Source of the DNA: Marsupella aquatica
Lineage: Eukaryota > Marchantiophyta
Direction of reading: 5' to 3'
NCBI GenBank assembly: GCA_973895155.1
Contig: OZ316895.1
Location: 18,476,001 to 18,540,000, forward strand
Length of the DNA: 64,000 nucleotides
The notes beneath the pieces were generated by a model. It saw nothing but the letters and a program-made list of their open reading frames with translations, had not been told where the DNA came from and made no database searches. A program made the translations under genes and the position numbers. Below are positions 1 to 11,600 of the stretch, piece by piece (position 1 is the first letter of the stretch; every line of letters starts with the position of its first letter).

Positions 1-1878
1 TACGAGAGAGCCATACTAACAGCAGTGGCACTACCCAGGCCCGATCGGGAGGATGGGGAAGTGTCACCTTCCCCGAGCCAGTCACGAGGGAAGAAGAGGA
101 AGGAATCCACCACTGCATGCGGGTTACCGTTGGCCACGGTAGCCGTAGCCAAGGTGACGATGCACCGCATGGGGGAAAACGTTCACAAAAACATCCTCCA
201 TCACAAACATGCGGTGTACCTGAAGACTCAGGGATTCGAGCACCTCGCCTCCCTCCCCTGGAACACTTGCAGGTACTACGGGGAGGACATGACGGAGTTC
301 GTCAAGAATTATGACGACGCGCATCAACATACTCGGCTGCGGGGAAGGAGTATGTCCCTCACGGAAGAACGGCTCAGGATGACCTTCGGGTTACCCGAAG
401 GTGACCATCGAGTCAAATCACGGGCTCCCGGGGGCAAGGGAGCCAAGTACCAATCTTCAAGTTTTCCCTCAGAGGGAGCAGTGGACAACGGGTTCGTGAT
501 GAGGACCTGCCTCATCCCCAAGATAGCTGAGCGACTGGAGTTCCAGAGGTACGCCCTCCACATGATGGAACCCCGGGGGGAGATCTCCGCCGCCTAGGTT
601 ATCCAGGTCGAGAACTATCGACCTAGGAAGTGGGCGTCGTACTTTGCTAAGAAATTCCATGAAGAGATGGAGCGGCAAAGGAAGACGCTGTACATTGGCG
701 GGAAGGCGTATTTCGCTAGCCACATCGAGATCATTCTTGAGTGGTACGCCCGGTTTGATCGACGAACCCTTCCCCGTGTCAATGTTACAAAGCTGGTCCC
801 TGCTAGGTGGGTTTTCCCGGCCTTGGAGAGACGGCCCCAACCGAGGCCCAGAGTCCAGCGGACACGCCAGCTTCACCCACCCCACCTCCACAAGTAGCTG
901 TAGTCGTAACTGAGGAGGTACCGGATGGGTCGGTTGTCGCAACCGTTGATGCGACCCAATAAGCCGGGCTAAGTACAGAAGTCGGTACGGCGGAGGTCTT
1001 ACCCGAGCTCGGGTCTCCCAGAGACCCACCAGTGGCTATTTCGGAGAACCGGACATTGCTGTAGGAGGACACTCTAGCCCCTTCCAACGTTACGTCCCCA
1101 GGGCTGGACGTCACTGCCCCGGCCCCCGCGCGTGTTGACGTCTGCCCGTGCCCAACTCCGGACAGGCACAACCTGGACCACCCGGAACTCTTCGTACCGG
1201 GTACATTTCTGAACGGGCTTCTGGGAGATTTCTCTCATCAAATTTCCCGGGATACCGGGGAGTTCATGGCCCGGAAGGTAGCCTATTTCTTCAATCAGGA
1301 GTTGGTTGCCGTAGTAAAGGCAGGTCGGACCCAGTCAGAGGCCCTTCAGAGGATAGAGCGGTACCGGGTGGAGTCCGTGTACTTAAAGAACAAAGTTGCG
1401 GCTCAAGAGGCTGAGCTTCTGCAACTACGACCCAAGGTTGCAGCCGCCAATGAGTTGTTAGCAAAGGTGCACGGTCTTACCGCCCTAGCCGAACAGGCCA
1501 AAGCTGGGAACGAGGCCGAGATTACACGACTCCGGAACCAGATTGACAGTTTGAAGACTCACCTGGCAGAAAGACCTGGAGGAGGCCGAGGAACGGGCCC
1601 AACGGGACACGGCGGAGATAGCCACGCTGTAGGCTGAGGTGGCGCGGCTCCAAACCGAGGCCGAGAAGCAGGACCAGCTGGCGGGTAAACTGACGAGCGA
1701 CGCCCAGCAGCTGGAGGAGGCATGTCAGGAGGCAGCAGAGGGGACGGACACGGCAAGGCGAGAGAACGAATCTCTGCTGGACCAGGTCCAGCTCCTCAAG
1801 GCGGACAATGACAAGCTTCGAAGGCAGCGGGATGGCCGCTCCCATTCGGGCGGCTCTGGCAAGCGTGCCAGGCATTAG
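1..1878 (+). pseudogene. LTR-encoded ORF of element 1, 5' LTR copy: globular N-terminus plus C-terminal coiled coil
   Basis: The reading frame is open from base 1 and continues leftward out of the window. The upstream part has a basic stretch (RGKKRKES) and a segment with the motif LRMTFGLPEGDHRVK at about 376-420. The distal part (about 1266-1878) is a heptad-rich coiled coil ending in a basic tail, GSGKRARH, with stop at 1876-1878. Compared with the partner copy at 14230-15913 it has CAG to TAG at 595-597, a 1-bp loss near 845 and an 8-bp loss near 1555, so this copy is dead. Function is unknown. The motif FGLP-x-G also occurs in the family-2 LTR ORFs (for example near residue 348 of the 38193-41834 ORF), suggesting remote homology. 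An accessory or structural role is inference only. Confidence 0.7.
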
Positions 1879-2774
1879 TAGCGGAGTAGGAATAGATTAG
1901 GATTAGGACTGGCTTAGTCAGGCTCTTGGGACAGGCACCTGCCTTAGGTACAGCAGCGCTGCCATGCTGTCCAGCCTGCGTAGATTAGGATCTTCTAATA
2001 AGACACAGCCGTTTTCTGGCCTGACTGTCAGCTTGGTTAGGACCTTAGTCAGCGAATCTTCGGCGAGAGGACACCCCATCCCTCGGCCCTTAGTATTTAG
2101 TGCACCCCTTGGTAGAGGCGAGCGGGGGGTTTTTAGTTTCAGAGTTGGACGTCCGTGGTATATGCAGGGAGTCCCGACCTCTGGGAATGAAAGAGTACCA
2201 AGGGGGGGTAGGACTAAGCTCGCCGGGCGAGTGCGGAGCCAGGCTCCGTTGTAGTGTGCACCCTCGGCCTTGAACCTGTTCATTCCGGGGCTGTCGGGTC
2301 AACTAAGTGTACGCATATGTTCCCTTTGTAGTAAAATCCTTTCCCATCATTTTCCTTCGTGTAAATCAAGATTGTATGCATGTGTGCGTGTATGTGTGTG
2401 GGTTTCTCGTATATGGGTGGCAGCGCCAGGCCGAACGCACTACCCGGGATGTGCACAGGATGCAGCCTGCGGGTAAGTGGTTGCAACCACGGGTTGAGGA
2501 CCTATATCATTGAATCCGGATCGAAGGCGGACAGCACGAAGGCTTAGAAGCCCTTAAGCCGGGGTCGATCCTGCTATCGACTAAGGTACGTTCCGGCGGT
2601 GGAACACAAACCATACCTAGGAGGTGTCCGTATTTAGCAGTATGCGCACTTAGTGCTAGTTTACGAGAATAAGGTGCATTACGTGCTTCCCTTCCTGCCC
2701 GAACCCTCAGATTTACGAGGGATGTGCCCATCTAAGCTGAAGTCTGAGTTAAGGCCGAAGCCGACGACGTGACA
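1879..2774 (+). other. Noncoding tail of the 5' LTR
   Basis: Follows the stop of the LTR ORF and is present in both LTR copies. It contains a TG-rich stretch near 2378-2400 (tgtgtgcgtgtatgtgtgtg). No confident TATA box or polyadenylation signal was identified. The equivalent tail in the family-2 LTR has nearly the same length (about 0.9 kb). Confidence 0.6.
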
Positions 2775-2786
2775 TAGCCTTTGTTT

Positions 2787-2806
2787 TGGCGCTAGATGGA
2801 GGGGGC
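2787..2806 (+). promoter_or_regulatory. Primer binding site of element 1
   Basis: TGGCGCTAGATGGAGG starts 12 bases after the LTR terminus. Plant Ty3/gypsy PBSs commonly begin TGGCGC, complementary to the CCA-containing 3' end of a tRNA. The exact tRNA was not assigned. Position just inside the LTR supports the call. Confidence 0.7.
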
Positions 2807-3016
2807 ACTCTACATATCGTAGAGGGGAGACATGTGCGTATTCACCTAGGCAGGATACATCAGGACGTACTACTAACCATCGCATTTATATGAGTAAATG
2901 CCCGTCACTCGTTCTCAAGCAGCTTACTTGAGGAGATTGACCAGCGAACGAGAAAGTGCAACCACGATAAGTTCCGATTCTTTGGGCTCGGAGGACTCGC
3001 AATCGCCCCGACGTAT
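2807..3016 (+). other. Untranslated leader of element 1
   Basis: Lies between the PBS and the gag frame. No ORF continuous with gag and no other feature is recognised. Confidence 0.5.
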
Positions 3017-4855
3017 GAACATACCCCCGGGACCTTCGGGGTCGGTTTGACCAGTCCTGCTGCGGTTCCTCCGCCACCACCACCACCACCGCCACCTCCA
3101 CCACCACCTATGGGAGCCGCTCCACCGATGGCCCGCGCTGCTCAAGCTCCTCCACAAATATCGCAACGATCGTGATTTCATTATCGACCTTTCAAGGGGC
3201 GTCATGGGGATGATCCGGATGAATGGTTGGATGAGTTTGAAGCCACTGCTAAAGCTAATGGGGAAGACGCCATTAAGCTAACCGTCCTCCCGGGAGTGAT
3301 GCGGGGAGAAGCTCGCCCTTGGTACAACTCGTTGCCACCCGGGACTACATGGGCTCAATTCCAAGCTGCATTGCTGCAGGAGTTTCGTGCCATTGGATCA
3401 GAACAGCGTTCTCTATTAAAGATTGGCCAGCTTCGCATGGGAAAGAAGGAGTCCCTGCGGAAGTTCATTCAGAAGTTTCAGAAACTTGTGGCCAAGATCC
3501 GGCCCAGGCCGGGAGACGCGCTCCAGCTTACATGGTTCCTTCATGGTTTGCCCACAAATATGCAATTCTGGGTACGCCAGAATAATCCAATTTCAATGCA
3601 GGCGGCCATAGCGTGCGCCGAAACTTACCGGGAGTCCACCTATAACTCCCGGCGGAGCCAGCGAGCACGCCGCAAGAAGGGTAAGTACGAGACCTTCAGT
3701 GACAGTGACTCCGAATCGGACGATGAGAGGAAGAAGAAACGCAAGAAGAAGAAGAAACATCGTTCGACCTCGTCCAGCTCGGAGACGGAATCCAGTTTGG
3801 ATTCAGCTTCAAGCATCGGATCCTCTACCTCCAGTTCATCAGGAAGTGACTCAAAGAGCGAAAGTCGGAGCAAAAAGAAGAAGAGACGAGTGAAGAAGGA
3901 GGGGAAGATCAAACCCCGGGCGCGAAGAACGATACCAGATCCAAAGGCTGCCAAAGCAGACAAGCTGAACGAAATCACGGATCGACTCAAAGCACTATCA
4001 GTACATCTTGCGGAAAAGCCGGTGGAGAAGAAGAAGCCATCTGAGATTCGAGCCCATGCATGGTGTTCAAAGTGCTTCCAATCCGGCCATGTGGTGCAGG
4101 AATGCCCAAGGTGGAAGAACCGAGTTCACCAAGTAGAGCTAGATGATGTTGACAACCCGGGTCCCGAATCGAAGTCCACGGAGTATTTCTTTGAGGACCC
4201 TCCTGATTCCGTGTACCAGATTTCAATGGTAGGTCCGCGTAATTTAGCGGGTAGAACTACGTACCCCTACCCAAACAATGGCCGGAGTTTCCAGGTTATC
4301 AATAACCCGAGCATCCCTCCTAAGCTAGGGATTTGGCGATCCCCGGTTTGTTATAACTGTGAAAAGCCAGGACACTTTGCGAGGGAATGCACCGAACCAA
4401 GATGTCAGGGAGATGGCCGAGGCACCCCACTATGTCAAGTCTGCAAAACGGAGGCTCATTCCACGGCCAACTGTCCGTTGGTAATCGTTGCTCGAACGAG
4501 CGCAGCTAGACCGGCCCAGGCTAGACCGGCCACGAGTGATGCAGTCGTCCAAATGATTGCTGTAGAATGGCAAGATGACAATACCGAGTGGGTGAATCTG
4601 GTGGACGTGGTGGAACACCCTAATCCATTGGATGAGGCCGAGTGCTACCGAGTGTCGACAAGGGCCGAACGGAAGGAAGAGAAGACGGAGGAGAAACGAA
4701 GGAAAAAGCAAGATACTACTCCGGTGCAGCCAGTGATAGATATACCCCCGGAAAAGGATGATGACTACCGACGGGACGACCCGAAGCTATTTTTCCCCCG
4801 CATCAAAGAATTGGTAAAGAAACAGCTGGAGGCTTACGAAGCTCGGGAATACTAG
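3017..4855 (+). pseudogene. gag: gag polyprotein of element 1
   Basis: Frame 2 is open from about 3017 through a polyproline run (3070-3108). ATG 3110 is a possible start, but the true start is not fixed. A TGA at 3173-3175 interrupts it just before RPFKGRHGDDPDEWLDEFE, the usual beginning of the gag capsid-like domain (about 3182-3640). Next is a Lys/Ser/Asp-rich basic-acidic segment (about 3670-3910). Then come cysteine-histidine knuckles: CSKCFQSGHVVQEC, CYNCEKPGHFAREC, and a third variant CQVCKTEAHSTANC. The gag protein packages element RNA into particles. The frame ends with TAG at 4853-4855 and continues in the same frame into protease, so the TAG is either a decayed CAG or a read-through codon. 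Decay is likelier, as other stops here fit C-to-T change. Confidence 0.85.
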
Positions 4856-5914
4856 AAGGCAATCGATAAGGACATCAAAGCAGCCGAGACAGCCCGGCGA
4901 CAGGAGCAAGAAAAGCAAGATAAACAAGAGGAAGCCAAGCAGCAGCCGAAGGAAGAAACGAAGGAGGACTATGATATTAAGGAGGACATGAAGAGTTGCC
5001 CGGTTACAGCGACGGTGGGGCAACTGCTGCAGAACAACCCACAGTATAGACGGCAACTAAGGGAGTTGCTCATGGGTCGCCAAAGGAGAAGACTACCCCG
5101 AGTTGGGATCGCGGACTGCAACATGATATACGAGGACCTTGGAGCGCCGGACATCTCGATCGAAATTAATAATTGTACCATCAAGATGGTTCTTGTAGAC
5201 GGAGGAGCGGGAGTCAACATCATGACTGAAGAAACGTCAGTCAAGTTAGGATACCTCACGTATCAACCCACAGCCCGAGCTATCAGATTAGCAAACGGGG
5301 CAAGGGTCCTCGCATTAGGCACGCTCACACGAGTGCTCACTCTGGTGGGAGGGGTGGAGTTCTATCTCAACTTCCTAGTCATGAGGCCGGTTTGTCCCTC
5401 CTCTTACCCGATTCTTCTGGGCAGGCCGTGGCTGTACGGTGGCCGCGTAGTCACGGATTGGGGAAAGAAGGAGCTACGGTTCGGGGAACCCACCATACGG
5501 GTATCATGGGCAATGGACGATTATCAGGGAGAAACCCCACAAGGACCCAAGGAATATGATTCGGAGACCTCAGAGGAAGAGGAACTCAATATGATTGAAC
5601 TCATCTTGTCCCTGTCCGAGGAAGATGTCTTCGGAGTTGAAGAAACCCGCAAAACACATCTCCTAAATTACCCGAGGGCTGCCATTGAGTCCACCCCAAG
5701 CACATCTACTGCCGGGGATGAGGAAACGCACGAACAACTTGTCGAGATGGAGGACACGGCTCCAGCTAAGCAGGGAGCCGAGGATGCTTCTACCATTGCA
5801 GAGCCTCGTGACCACGAACCAGCCCAACAATCGCCCCCGAGGCCGAAAACTCGAGACCGAGACATAAGAAACGAGTCTCATGGGATCCATCCATTCCGCA
5901 ATTGGAGGAAGTAA
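4856..5914 (+). pseudogene. pro: Aspartic protease region of element 1
   Basis: In frame with gag across the TAG at 4853. A charged Lys/Glu/Gln linker (4856-4985) precedes a retropepsin-like domain. The active-site-like motif VLVDGGAGVNIM is at about 5188-5223 and the C-terminal flap/dimer motif ILLGRPWLYGG at about 5411-5445. DGGAG in place of DTGAS/DSGS is seen in some plant gypsy proteases. The enzyme cleaves Gag-Pol. An acidic low-complexity tail follows to TAA 5912-5914. The next domain (RT) is in the -1 frame, overlapping this tail, so a frameshift mutation or programmed frameshift lies near 5800-5900. Confidence 0.8.
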
Positions 5915-7419
5915 CTCCAATCCTGAGACCAATCCTGGTTCCACCCATGTACGGAGGAGTTTGGTTAGCTGAGCTTGATGCGAGCCTGGACCCGAGCCTG
6001 CAAAACCAGGTTGAAGTCATCAGGAAGGAGCACTACCGGAAGTACACCATTGGGATGGACAAATCTTTTAACCTGGGCCACGCTCTGACAGGGGAGGCTG
6101 AAAAATCCATCCAAGCTTTGCTCAAGGAATATGAAGATGTGTTTGCATGGAGTCATCATGATTTAACAGGCGTCTCCCCCGAGTTGGGAGAACACACGAT
6201 CGATCTGAACCTAGGAGCCCATGCGGTACGGCAGCGACAACGTCGCATGAACCCGAGGTACTCCATCTTAGTGAAGGAGGAAATTGATCATCTCCTCGCC
6301 GCCGATATCATCTACCCGGTAATGGCCAGCGACTGGGTCTCTCCCATTGTTATTGTACCAAAGAAGGGAGGTACGGATGGAAAATCTAAGATTCGTATTT
6401 GTCAAGACTACCGTAAGCTGAACGACGCAACCCGAAAAGACCATTACCCATTACCATTCACGGATATGGTTCTAGATATGGTAGCCCAAAATGAAATCTA
6501 TACATTTCTTGACGGGTATTCAGGTTATAACCAAATCTGGATTCGCCTCGTGGATCAGCTCAAAACAACTTTCACTACGGAGTGGGGGACTTTCGCATTT
6601 TGGAGGATGCCTTTCGGTCTGTGTAACGCCCCGGCCATGTTTCAGCGCCTTATGATGAATATCTTCCACGATTTCCTACGGGAATTTCTGGAGAGATTTA
6701 TCGATGACTTTGCCATCTTCAAAACCGTTGCCATGCACCCCGAACACCTAAGACGAACGTTGCAACGATGCCGAGATGTTAACCTCAAACTACATCCCGC
6801 CAAATGCTTCTTCGGGGTAGAGGAGGGGGTGTTACTCGGGCATCATGTGTCCAAACGGGGCATTGAGGTGGACCAAGAGAAAGTTGCGCCCTGGATGGCA
6901 GTGGTGTTCCCCGTGGATCAAAAAGCAGTATGATCCTTCTTGGGCTGCGTAGGGTATTACCGTCGGTTCATTAAAGATTTTGCTAAAATAGCTTTGCCCC
7001 TAACAGAGATGATGAAAAAGGACACGGTGATCGAGGAGACCCCAAGGAGACGGGTTGCTTTCGAAGAACTCCGTAAAAGACTCACCACCGCACCTATCAT
7101 GGTCACTCCAGACTGGAACAAGGAGTTCCACGTGTATGTCGACGTGTCAGGGTTCTGTATCGGGTCTGTGCTTAGTCAGCTTGATACGGACGGACGCGAT
7201 CACCCCATCTACTTTGCTAGCCGTCAATTATTCACAGCCAAAAAAAATTATTCCCCCACGGATCGAGAGGCACTGGGCATAATCTACTCATGTAAGAAGT
7301 TCCGACACTATCTGCTCGGCTACAAGGTCATCTTCCACACGGATCACGACAGCCTGAAGTACATGGTCAACAAAGCAGACGTAACGGGACGGATAGCCCG
7401 TTGGGTGCTACTTCTCTAG
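5875..7419 (+). pseudogene. pol: Reverse transcriptase and RNase H of element 1
   Basis: RT copies element RNA into DNA and RNase H removes the RNA strand. Visible RT motifs: SPIVIVPKKGG and KIRICQDYRKLND (fingers), FLDGYSGYNQIWI (first catalytic Asp), MPFGLCNAPAMFQRLM, and FIDDFAIF (the YxDD box as FIDD). RNase H shows YVDVSGFCIGSVLSQ, the DREALG motif, and FHTDHDSLKYM with its Asp. The frame is broken by TGA at 6931-6933 inside KAV-SFLGCVGYYRRF and TAG at 7417-7419 inside WVLLL-EFNYEV. Both fit CGA to TGA and CAG to TAG. The upstream boundary is set where frame 1 becomes RT-like (SWDPSIPQLEEV). RT before integrase confirms Ty3/gypsy. Confidence 0.9.
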
Positions 7420-8648
7420 GAATTTAACTACGAAGTTTGGGTTCGGCCAGGAAAGGCACACCTCAATGCCGACTTCTTCTCACGGCTGGATGACGTACCA
7501 ATCGATCAACCAATTGATGATATTTTTCCGGATGAGGAGTTGTTCCACGTAGGGGAGGGGACACCAACGTGGTACGGCTCAATAATCACCTTCCTTTTAA
7601 CGGGCCGCATCCCTGACGGCATCAATCAGGAGGCCACCGTTGTGTTTTTACGGAAAGTCGGGCCTTACGTCATGATACAGGGTCATCTACATAAGGAAGG
7701 TATTAATGGAAAGTTACGACGCTGCTTAGAGTATAAGGAGATGCTTATCGTGATGCGGGCCCTACATGAAGAAGAAGCTGGAGGCCATTTCGCGGCGGTC
7801 ACGACAGCCCGAAAGATTCTGGACTCGGGGTATTGGTGGCCTACGTTGCATCGGGATGTACAGCGCTTCATTAAGGGCTGTGACTTGTGTCAGCGAGCTG
7901 GGGCCCCGAGGCGGGCTCATCATCACCCGCTCACATCTGTGCTTCCATTGGCACCATTTGAAAAATGGGGAATTGATTATATCGGGCCGTTTACTCCCGT
8001 TACCCGAAGGCGAAGATGCAGGTACATCCTACTAGCTATTGATTACTCCACCAAGTGGGTCGAAGCGCGGGCTACGATAAAGGACGACGCCGCAACCAGT
8101 GCCAGATTCTTATACGAACAGATTTTCACCCGATTCGGCCCGCCCTTAGAATTGGTAAGCGACCGTGGAACCCACTTCCTCAATGACACCGTAGCCCAGC
8201 TTACGGAGCGTTACCTAGTCAAGCACCGCAAGACTACCCCGTATCATCCTAAAGCCAACGGGATGGCGGAGAGAGCAAATGGTATCATTGGGAAGATCCT
8301 CAACAAAACTGTAGCTGCGCACAAAACGGATTGGGATGATAAGTTGTACGCAGCGGTGTACTCGTATAATCTAGCTTACAAAACTTCTACGAGTCACAGC
8401 CCGTACTTTCTTGTGTTCGGCCAACATTCGTTGGTGCCCGTCAAGTTTGAAGTACACACTCCACGGGTCAGCATTCGGGATCGCTTACCTGAATCTGAAA
8501 GTTTGTCAGACCGAGCTTATCAGATTGAAGCCTTGGAAGAAGCACGGCTACTAGCAGCTCGACACGCCGTGAAGAAACAGGCAACTTCGAAGAAGCAGCA
8601 CGACAAAGGACTACGAAGGGTCGACGTCGTGGCAGGCGATCTAGTCCT
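7420..8648 (+). pseudogene. pol: Integrase of element 1, C-terminally truncated
   Basis: Same frame as RT/RNase H. The HHCC zinc-binding region is at about 7765-7895 (GGHFAAVTTARKIL ... CDLCQRAG). The DDE catalytic core follows: Asp in FEKWGIDYIGPF, Asp in LVSDRGTHFLND, and Glu in PYHPKANGMAERANG. The C-terminal domain begins with VVAGDLVLVV and then stops being integrase at 8648, where a minus-strand family-2 LTR starts. The missing part is the strand-rich C-terminus seen in the neighbouring minus-strand integrase (LYTRWLGPFRVTMM). The apparent end RPMAP comes from LTR sequence. Confidence 0.9.
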
Positions 8649-11600
8649 TGTGGTGCGTCCCATGGCTCCCTAAACCCAAGAAACCCCCCAGCTCAAGCCG
8701 ATTCCCGCAGGTTTCGTGCTTGGCGAGGCCGTTTCCGCGGCTTAGCGGCATGGGACGCTGCTAACCTTCTACTACTACTATTAACATTTTACACACATAT
8801 ACTGGACAGATCCTTCATCGGGTCATGAGATACGTAGCCGGCCTAATATAGGCCTTCCCCTGTCTTCCCCTGTCTTCCCCTCCGTCTTGTTAGGTATGTT
8901 TGGATTCCGCCGCCGGAATGATCCCCAATAGGCTTGGTTAAGCCGCTAAGACCTCTCTTAGCTCGACACATCCAACTCTCACTCCCCTGCTTACTTTCCT
9001 TCCTTCTGTTGATGTGGGCACTCTTCACACAAGTTAATGCGACACACAAATAGCAAAATGACTCATTCTGACTGAGTCATACCATGCACTTGCCATACAA
9101 ACAGTACATCTCATACACAAGTTCTGTGAACTAAGCCGTGAGGCCAACTCTATTCAGCTCTTAGGCATGAGGAAACATGAATATACACAAGGGTCACTGT
9201 ATGACTAACCGAGAGCTTCTCGTACTACTTGATCCCAGCCCGGCTGGTGCAAACTAAAAACTTGCTAAAGAAGAGGCCCTGAGCTTCCCGCTGCCCAGGT
9301 ACTTATCCTGGTAGTGGATCCGCCATTCTTTGCATCGTAAGCCTAATCTACTTAACAGTAATCTACTTGCCCGAATCTACCTATGTACAGCAAGGCAGGA
9401 GCACAAGTGTTGCTCCTACCAGTGGGACCGCAATCCCACTAAGCTAAGTGTCAGGGCCGCTCCTGGTTCTGATCCTAATCCTAAACGTGGAGATCCGCGC
9501 CCGCCCTGCCCACTCACGCCTCCTCCCTCCACGTCCGCCCTCCCTAAAAGGAACGGCGCCCTTGCACCGTCACGACACCGGTGGTGGATCCTTAATGGAC
9601 GCCCCCAACGCTTCCTCCTCAGCCACTGCCGTAGGTTCATTCTCTGATAGATTACCTGCCCTTGACTGAGTCAACTCTCCATCGGCCTGACTGGGTCCAC
9701 CTTCGGCTTCAGCCTCGACACCGGCCTCGGCAATACCCACGGCTTCGGCCTCAGCCACTCCCACGGCTTCGGCCTCCCCTTCCCCTAGGGTAGTTGGATC
9801 CTTAGCCGTGACCCTGTCTGGGGTCGGTGCTGGGTCTACCTCCTTGATCACCACGGCCTGTGAAGTCGTATTACTCCTTGACCCTGAAGGTTTCCGCTTC
9901 TTCTTCGTTGGTGGCTCGGCAACTGGTCCCTTCCCCTTCCCACTTACTTCCGGCACTGGTGCAGTTGGCGCGGCTTGTCCTTCGGCAATTACCACCCCTG
10001 GTAACTGGTTTGTCCCAACGGGAGATGGACCTGCTGCAGCTAAGCATTTAAATACTGCGGCTTGTTTCTTCAGCCGCTCTGTTTGGTTGTCGGCCCGCCG
10101 CTGTAGGTTCTCCATCTTCCTCGTGATTTCCTCCAACTCCTCTTGGGTTTCATCCAGGTCCTTACGTGCCCCCTCCAGCTCGTTTTTGGCCTCCTCCTGC
10201 TCCCTGTGGGCTTCCTCCAATTCCTTCTTCAAGGTAGCCCTCTCCTCCTGGGTTGCTCTTAGCTCCTTGTCGAGTTCTGCAATGATGACAGACTCCATCT
10301 GGTTCATCTTGGCGTAAGTCTGTTCGAGCATCTCGTCCTTCTCCCTTAGGTCGGCCTTGAAGCTGGCCGTCAGGGACGCAAGCTCCTGCTGCAGCGCCAT
10401 AATCCCTTGATAGGATTTCCCTAACTCGACCTCCTTCTGCTCAAGGGCTCCGCGGATTTTCTCGAGCTCCCCTTTCAACGCCCATTCCTTTCTTTGGGTC
10501 TCCGCCATGGCCCGGCTGTTGGCTGTTATGTGGGCCTCCTCTGTATTCTTCAGCTCTTGCTTCCACTTCTCCCTCTCTTTGATCGTGTCGGCCAACTCTC
10601 CCTGCGTCTGAGTTAGTTTATCCTTGATATTCTGATTATCAGCCTGCGCGGTGTCCAACTGCCCCTGCATGATGTTCAGCTCATGTCGTTTAATCCGCAG
10701 TTCATCTTGGGCTTTCTTGGCCGCCCTTAGATCTTCAATCTCGGCTTCCATCCTCCTAAGCCGCCGAATGACCTCGTCCTTCTTGCTTCTCTCTAAAGCC
10801 ACCGCTTCTTCTAATTGGTGCTTCTCCAACTGCTCCCTATGGAAAAAGGGTCCTACCTCCAACTCCTCTCCAAAGATGCCGAGCGCAAGTTCCCCACACA
10901 TCTCACCATACTCCATGGCTCTATTCTTAGCGTAGGTGGAGTAAGTAGAAGTGATCGGCATCGCCCATCGTGGCCTCTGCTCCCAAGCCGTCCTGCGGAT
11001 CTCTTCAATCGTGGCTAGAGGTTTGCTTCCTTTTTCGGCTAGCCGCCTGATGTCCTCCGGCCAATCTCCTCCTGGTAAATCCTTTTCCTTAGCCAGGGCG
11101 GCCTCTTCCTCCTGCTTGATTCGCTCCTGAAATTCCTGCACCGTCTGTTTTATGCTGTCGAAGCTCGGGGGAGCAACATCTGGTGGGGGAGACTCAGGGC
11201 TACTCTGCTGGTTGGGGTCCCCTCGCACTACCCTTGGAAGTGTGGGGACAAACCGGCCACAGGTCCTTACTCCTGGAACGTGATGGTCCGACCCATAGCC
11301 GGAATTATCATGGCTGCAGTCCTCCACTGCCTCCTCTACCTCTTGGACGTCCGGCTTCTCCCTCTCCTCTTCGTCGGTAGGAGCTTCAGGCAATTCTGCC
11401 TCAGATTCAGAGCTTGAGGTTCCCACGTACATTCGAACACCTAGCTTGGATTCCGGCCTGATTCTCTCCTTGTCTCCAGCAAAGGGGTTTTCTCTTGTGA
11501 GCCGGTGTAGGCCTACCTCTGTAGTAGTGTCCTGCATTGTTGCCGTTGCCGTTGTTGTTGCCGATGCCGATTTCTTTTCTTTCTCCAGTAGTTTCAGCAG

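Larger units (their letters stand above)
1..2774 (+). repeat. 5' LTR of element 1 (start outside window)
   Basis: Bases 176-2774 are repeated almost exactly at 14228-16807. Both copies end ...GACGTGACA. Here a PBS follows 12 bases later, which marks the LTR/internal border. The LTR holds a long ORF (1-1878) and then about 0.9 kb of noncoding tail (1879-2774), presumably with promoter and polyadenylation signals that I cannot place. C-to-T differences from the partner LTR at 595, 957 and 1063 each create a stop here. Confidence 0.85.

Noticed and set aside
9808-10317. Plus-strand ORFs opposite the LTR ORF (also 11446-11685 and 12181-12651, and their mirror ORFs in copy B)
   Set aside because: Antisense shadows of the coiled-coil gene: Ser/Leu-rich products of Glu/Lys codons read backwards, with no family resemblance.
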